Positions 6,436 through 10,539 of a DNA stretch of 10,539 nt are shown piece after piece. The notes beneath the pieces are model-generated. The model saw only the letters and a list, made by a program, of their open reading frames with translations, was not told the DNA's origin and ran no database searches. The stretch comes from Flavobacterium psychrophilum. GTDB taxonomy: Bacteria > Bacteroidota > Bacteroidia > Flavobacteriales > Flavobacteriaceae. Position numbers and translations under genes: made by a program. The stretch spans positions 1-10,539 of the forward strand of contig CAMDGJ010000088.1 in the NCBI GenBank assembly GCA_945897545.1, given 5' to 3'. Each line of letters begins with the position of its first letter. Within the stretch, counting starts at the first letter, position 1.

Positions 6436-9400
6436 CTCATGAATATTGACTCCTTTTAGAGCTGCTTTTTTCCATCCCAAATGCGTAGGGTCTAATTTGT
6501 ATCCCAAATCATCTTTAGCTCGAAATAAATCAACCTCAATATTTTGTGGTTTTAGATGATAGCGGTCAACAATTTTGTTAACCATACTATTAGCGACTGT
6601 AAATTCTTTGAGCGCTAATGCCTCCTGTTCAGTCAAAATGTCTTTTTGACCAAGATACGTTTTTAATATGTGGTCTCTTTTTGCTTGACTTCGCTTTTTA
6701 AAAGCCTTCCAGCTCGTGAGCATTTCCATCAAATAATCGAGTCTTCTATAGGTGCGATCATAGTGATGTAATAGTTTTTTTTGCAAAAGCATGGGGTAAT
6801 AATAGGATGAATCTACATGAGAATCTAATAGTGCTATAATACTAACCTTTAATCCTTTTTTCGTCAATTGACGAGCCATTTCAAAAGCAACAACTCCCCC
6901 AAAAGAGAAACCAGCTAAAGCATAAGGTCCTTTCGAATTTATTTTTATGATTGATTCTATATAGCAAGCAGCCATTTCTTCGATAGATTCAAACCAATTT
7001 TCATAGCCATTAGGTCCAATTCCTTGAATTCCGTAAACCGGTTGATCTTCATCAAAATGCTTAATTACATGTGCAAAATTTAAGACATTCAATCCTGCCC
7101 CATGAACTATAAATATCGGAGTCTTTGTACCGTTGGGTTTAATAGGCACTAAATGGTCCGATGTAATCTTATATTCATCGATTAATAATTGAGCAAATTT
7201 TTCAATAGTTGAATATTGAAACAATGTAGAAAGTGGAATTCGTAAACCAGTCTTTTTTTCTATTTTGAACATTACATTTACTGCTAAGATGGAGTGTCCT
7301 CCTATTTCAAAAAAATTGCTAAAAATATCTATTTGGTCTATTTTTAAACTTTCTTGCCAAATTTCTGCAACTAATTTCTCTTCATTTGTGCGAGGTGCAG
7401 TGTAATTTTCTGTAATTTCTGTATTGGATTTATATTCTAATAATGCTTTTCTATCTATTTTATCATTTAAGGTTGTAGGCATTTTTTCTAGAATATGGAA
7501 AACATTAGGAACCATGAAATTAGGCAACTGTAATTCTAATTCATTTCTCCACAATCTAATTTGATCAAGTTCGTTCGCATATTCAAGATCTGCGGTTAAA
7601 AAGGCGATAAGACTAGCACTCTTAGCTAAAACAATTGCTGACTTAATGCCATTAATTGAGGTTAAAGCAAGTTCTACCTCTCCAATTTCTATGCGATGAC
7701 CTCTAACTTTAACCTGATGATCAATCCTACCAAGACACATTACTTCATTGCTTGGCAATAGTTTTCCTAAATCACCTGAAAGGTATAGTATTGCATTTTT
7801 TTTGTTAGAAAAAACATTCGGGATATATTTAGCTGCCGTTAATTCTGGTCTTCCTAAATATCCTGCTCCTACACCATCTCCTCCAATTGCGATTTCGCCT
7901 ATTGCATTAGGTGGTAATAAGTTCATTTCTTCATCAACAATATAATATTGCATATTGGCTATTGGACCGCCAACAGAAATTATTGTTTCTTCGTTTTTTA
8001 TATGTTTACAAGAAGAAAATATGGTTACTTCGGTGGGACCATATAAGGTCCAAAGCTCATCACTTCTACTTATTAGCTCTTTGGCAAGTCGTGCAGGTAA
8101 TGGCTCGCCACAACACCATATTTTTATAGGTAATTTATTTGACCATCCCGCATCTAAAAGCATTTGATAAGTAGTAGGCGTAGCAACAATTAAAGAAATC
8201 TTTTCCTTTTCTAACATTTCATAAAAAAGTCTACCATCACTTGATGTCTCATGGTCAATTAAGACAAGAGTTGCTCCTGCAAATAATGGGAAAAACAATT
8301 CAAAACTAGCGATATCAAACGAGATGGTTGATATGAAAGGTACTCTATCTTTTTGCTTAATGCCTGGTTCTATTAACAAAGAATATAACAAATTAACAAC
8401 GTTCCTATTTGTAATTTTTGCTCCCTTTGGTTTACCTGTGGAGCCGGAGGTGTATAATAAGTATAAAACATTTTCTGGATTTACATCTTCTTTTAGTTTA
8501 GTTGAAGGAAATTGATGCAGCGATTGGATAGCATCATCAATTAAAATTGTATAAGAACATTTGGGCAATAATAAAGACAAAGCTTTGCTAGTTAGCAAAA
8601 ATTTAGCTTTTGAGTCTTCCATCATATATTCTATTCGTTTAATGGGATATTGATGGTCTAAGGGAAGGTAAGCCGCACCGCACTGGATAATTGCTAATAT
8701 TGCATACACTAATTCTGGAGTTCTTGGAAACGAAACGGCAATATAATCGCCAGATTTGACTCCTTTGGATGCTAAATAATTTGCAAATTGATTTACTTTT
8801 ATATGTAATTCTTGGTACGATATTTTAGTGTTTTTATATTCTAATGCAATGTTATGAGGATAAAGTGCTGCTTGATTACTCAATAATTCAGATAGTGACA
8901 CGTAAGGATATTGCGTCTCTGTATCATTCAAAACATCATAATCCTTTGAAAAATTACCGTATAAAACCGCAGTTAATGGGTCGTTGGGAGTAGATGATAA
9001 TTTTTGTAAGGTTTCTTCAAAAGAAATCATCATTTTTCTGATAGTATCTTCGTTAAATAAAGAGGTGCTGTACAAACATTGAAAAGTAGGAGTGCCTTTA
9101 GAAATACATGCATGAAGCTTAAGTTCAAAAGATGAAAATTTTCTTGGGTTAATAGTAAACTCGTAAGTTAGTCCATTGAATGAAAACTCACTTTCTATAT
9201 TCCGATTTAAATCGATAGTTAGTGTAACTGGAACCATTGGAACTCGCGACGGATCTCTAGCAATATTTAATTTTTTAAGTAGATGGCCAAAACTAACTTG
9301 ATTGTGGTTATAAGCTTCTAGTAATTGCAGATTTCGTTTTCTTAAATATTCTACAAAGTTTTTGCTTGCGTTTATTTTACTGCGCAACGGTAAAAGGTTT

Positions 9401-10329
9401 GCACAATCTCCTATCAAGTTTTTCATTCCGTATCTCCTATTTCCTGAAGTTGGAAAACCTACAATTAAATCATTTTGACTAGTGATTTTGCATAAAAACA
9501 CTTCAAATGCTGCGAGAATAACTGTTGTTAAACTAAAACCTTCATCTTTCCCAAATGCTTTTAATAAATTTAAAAGTGACTCATCAATAGGAAAATCAAA
9601 ACGGTGACTATTATAAGTTCGTAACAAAGGCTTTACGTAATCGATAGGTAATTCAACGATAGGAACTGCATCTTTATAAACGTTTAACCAAAAATTTTCA
9701 ATTTGTTTGTAATCCTCCGTTTCTTTTAACGAATTTACTTTTTTAGCATACTCACTAAAATGCTGTGGTGGTGCTAAGAAAGGCAATACATCTTGAGTAA
9801 ATGCTGAATAAAGAATACTCAACTCCTCTAGTATTATATTAATACTTAAACCATCGCCAATAATATGATGATGGGTTATTATTACTATATTTTCTAAATC
9901 ATCAATTTTAATTACTTTAATTTTAAATAATGGACCTGCAATAAGGTCGAAAAGAAAATTAACTTCTTGCTCAATTATATTTTCTATAGCTTCATTCTTT
10001 TCATCCATTGTAATTTGCGAAAGATCAATTGTCGATAACTCAAATTTAAAATTCTTATTTATCATCATATATGATCCATCGGAGCTAAATGTTGATCTCA
10101 AACTTTCATGACGAACTACTAAATTATCTACTGCAATCTCAAAAGCTGTGTAAACAAAAGTCCCTAAGAATTTGATTGAATATGATAAGTTATAAGCCTT
10201 ATTAGCGTCACAACCTCCAATTAAACAATCTGTCCATATTTCTAACTGTGCATCTGTAACGGGAATTGTGTTTTCGATTTCTGGACCTGCAAATGGATTA
10301 AATTTGGGGCTTCTTTGTAAATTGTTCAT
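6337..10329 (-). CDS. NRPS, complete C-A-T-TE module
   Basis: This 1330-aa protein is a full elongation-plus-release module. The C domain (about 20-455) has TDAQLEIW (C1), RHESLRSTF (C2, 73-81), HHIIGDG (C3, 154-160, catalytic H155), a C5-like IGDCANLLPLR and a C7-like RDPSRVP. The A domain (about 478-965) has A3 YTSGSTGKPKG, A4 FDIASF, A5 YGPTEVTI, A7 YLSGDL, A8 GRIDHQVKVRGHRIEIGE and A10 NDKIDRK, with small departures from consensus in A7 (Ser for Thr) and A10 (Asp for Gly). My hand-aligned code is D-I-F-V-W-C-L-I-F-K (position 4 uncertain), which I cannot assign; the Asp at the first position suggests an alpha-amino acid. T domain: FFEIGGHS, S1013. TE (about 1065-1330): GFSFGG with S1142, D1169 and H1303, a complete triad, and a lid of about 130 residues. 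A TAA two codons upstream fixes the ATG. It probably joins an upstream acyl or aminoacyl group to its own amino acid, then releases it. Confidence 0.96.
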   Translation of the reverse strand: MNNLQRSPKFNPFAGPEIENTIPVTDAQLEIWTDCLIGGCDANKAYNLSYSIKFLGTFVYTAFEIAVDNLVVRHESLRSTFSSDGSYMMINKNFKFELSTIDLSQITMDEKNEAIENIIEQEVNFLFDLIAGPLFKIKVIKIDDLENIVIITHHHIIGDGLSINIILEELSILYSAFTQDVLPFLAPPQHFSEYAKKVNSLKETEDYKQIENFWLNVYKDAVPIVELPIDYVKPLLRTYNSHRFDFPIDESLLNLLKAFGKDEGFSLTTVILAAFEVFLCKITSQNDLIVGFPTSGNRRYGMKNLIGDCANLLPLRSKINASKNFVEYLRKRNLQLLEAYNHNQVSFGHLLKKLNIARDPSRVPMVPVTLTIDLNRNIESEFSFNGLTYEFTINPRKFSSFELKLHACISKGTPTFQCLYSTSLFNEDTIRKMMISFEETLQKLSSTPNDPLTAVLYGNFSKDYDVLNDTETQYPYVSLSELLSNQAALYPHNIALEYKNTKISYQELHIKVNQFANYLASKGVKSGDYIAVSFPRTPELVYAILAIIQCGAAYLPLDHQYPIKRIEYMMEDSKAKFLLTSKALSLLLPKCSYTILIDDAIQSLHQFPSTKLKEDVNPENVLYLLYTSGSTGKPKGAKITNRNVVNLLYSLLIEPGIKQKDRVPFISTISFDIASFELFFPLFAGATLVLIDHETSSDGRLFYEMLEKEKISLIVATPTTYQMLLDAGWSNKLPIKIWCCGEPLPARLAKELISRSDELWTLYGPTEVTIFSSCKHIKNEETIISVGGPIANMQYYIVDEEMNLLPPNAIGEIAIGGDGVGAGYLGRPELTAAKYIPNVFSNKKNAILYLSGDLGKLLPSNEVMCLGRIDHQVKVRGHRIEIGEVELALTSINGIKSAIVLAKSASLIAFLTADLEYANELDQIRLWRNELELQLPNFMVPNVFHILEKMPTTLNDKIDRKALLEYKSNTEITENYTAPRTNEEKLVAEIWQESLKIDQIDIFSNFFEIGGHSILAVNVMFKIEKKTGLRIPLSTLFQYSTIEKFAQLLIDEYKITSDHLVPIKPNGTKTPIFIVHGAGLNVLNFAHVIKHFDEDQPVYGIQGIGPNGYENWFESIEEMAACYIESIIKINSKGPYALAGFSFGGVVAFEMARQLTKKGLKVSIIALLDSHVDSSYYYPMLLQKKLLHHYDRTYRRLDYLMEMLTSWKAFKKRSQAKRDHILKTYLGQKDILTEQEALALKEFTVANSMVNKIVDRYHLKPQNIEVDLFRAKDDLGYKLDPTHLGWKKAALKGVNIHEVPGNHLSIVDAPNDKVLARMIQDILDERNANI

Positions 10330-10378
10330 TCGTTATGTTTTATTTTTGATTTAGGAAATTGAAAATATTAAAATGCTA

Positions 10379-10539
10379 TCCATTTTTAATATCAATTGAA
10401 CTATTTTTAACATCCAAAAAATTTATTAAAGGAAGAGAATTTAAATATTTGCGTTTCTTTCATCTAAAATATCCTGAATCATTCTAGCTAAAACTTTATC
10501 ATTAGGAGCATCTACAATACTAAGATGATTACCAGGAAC
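10379..10539 (-). repeat. Direct repeat, copy 2: TE 3' end plus spacer
   Basis: Partner of 6275-6435, with one mismatch in 161 bp. It comprises the 3' end of the gene entering from the right edge and the first 62 bp of the spacer before the C-A-T-TE gene. Beyond 10379 toward that gene the sequence differs from the corresponding part of the other spacer. Identity in the non-coding part as well as the coding part points to a recent copying event rather than selection on protein alone. Confidence 0.97.
10441..10539 (-). CDS. C-terminal end of an upstream TE-containing NRPS (5' part outside window)
   Basis: The frame open from the right edge to a TAA at 10441-10443 encodes 32 residues identical to the C terminus of the C-A-T-TE protein. 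They include VPGNHLS, which carries the triad His of the TE, and the ending ERNANI. The gene is therefore very probably another NRPS or TE protein in the same operon, ending 111 bp before the next start. Its remaining domains cannot be seen. It may be a tandem copy of the C-A-T-TE gene or a different synthetase that shares only the TE by gene conversion. Confidence 0.88.
   Translation of the reverse strand, partial: VPGNHLSIVDAPNDKVLARMIQDILDERNANI

Noticed and set aside
7748..8515. Four short plus-strand open frames inside the C-A-T-TE gene
   Set aside because: All are antisense to conserved adenylation motifs, overlap each other and show no protein-like features.

Overview
The window is AT-rich and all of its genes lie on the minus strand. 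It looks like part of a nonribosomal peptide synthetase (NRPS) gene cluster from a member of the Bacteroidota, probably a flavobacterium. The support for that is the low GC content, the A/T-rich leaders without clear Shine-Dalgarno sites, and a TAnnTTTG-type motif. This is inference; there is no taxonomic marker gene here.

Layout in the direction of transcription (right to left): (1) at 10441-10539, the last 32 codons of an upstream gene ending in a thioesterase (TE) domain; (2) at 6337-10329, a complete C-A-T-TE synthetase of 1330 aa; (3) at 3651-6254, an A-T-TE synthetase of 867 aa with no condensation domain; (4) at 2870-3673, a Sfp-type phosphopantetheinyl transferase whose start overlaps the end of the previous gene by 23 bp; (5) a 616-bp non-coding gap with a plausible terminator; (6) at 1-2253, the first 751 codons of another NRPS that begins in the middle of a condensation domain and continues into an adenylation domain with the canonical threonine code. 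It runs out of the window between motifs A9 and A10.

How the parts fit: the transferase would load the phosphopantetheine arms of the carrier domains, the A domains would each activate one amino acid (Thr for gene 6, the others uncertain), and the C and TE domains would join or release the products. The architecture is unusual. Every synthetase whose 3' end is visible ends in its own TE, whereas an assembly line normally has one TE at its end. Only one of the three synthetases with a visible N terminus has a complete condensation domain. The TE of the A-T-TE protein has Cys in place of the nucleophilic Ser and Asp in place of the triad His. A 161-bp segment (TE 3' end plus 62 bp of spacer) is repeated 4104 bp apart with one silent difference, showing recent duplication or gene conversion. 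The cluster appears to be actively reshuffled.
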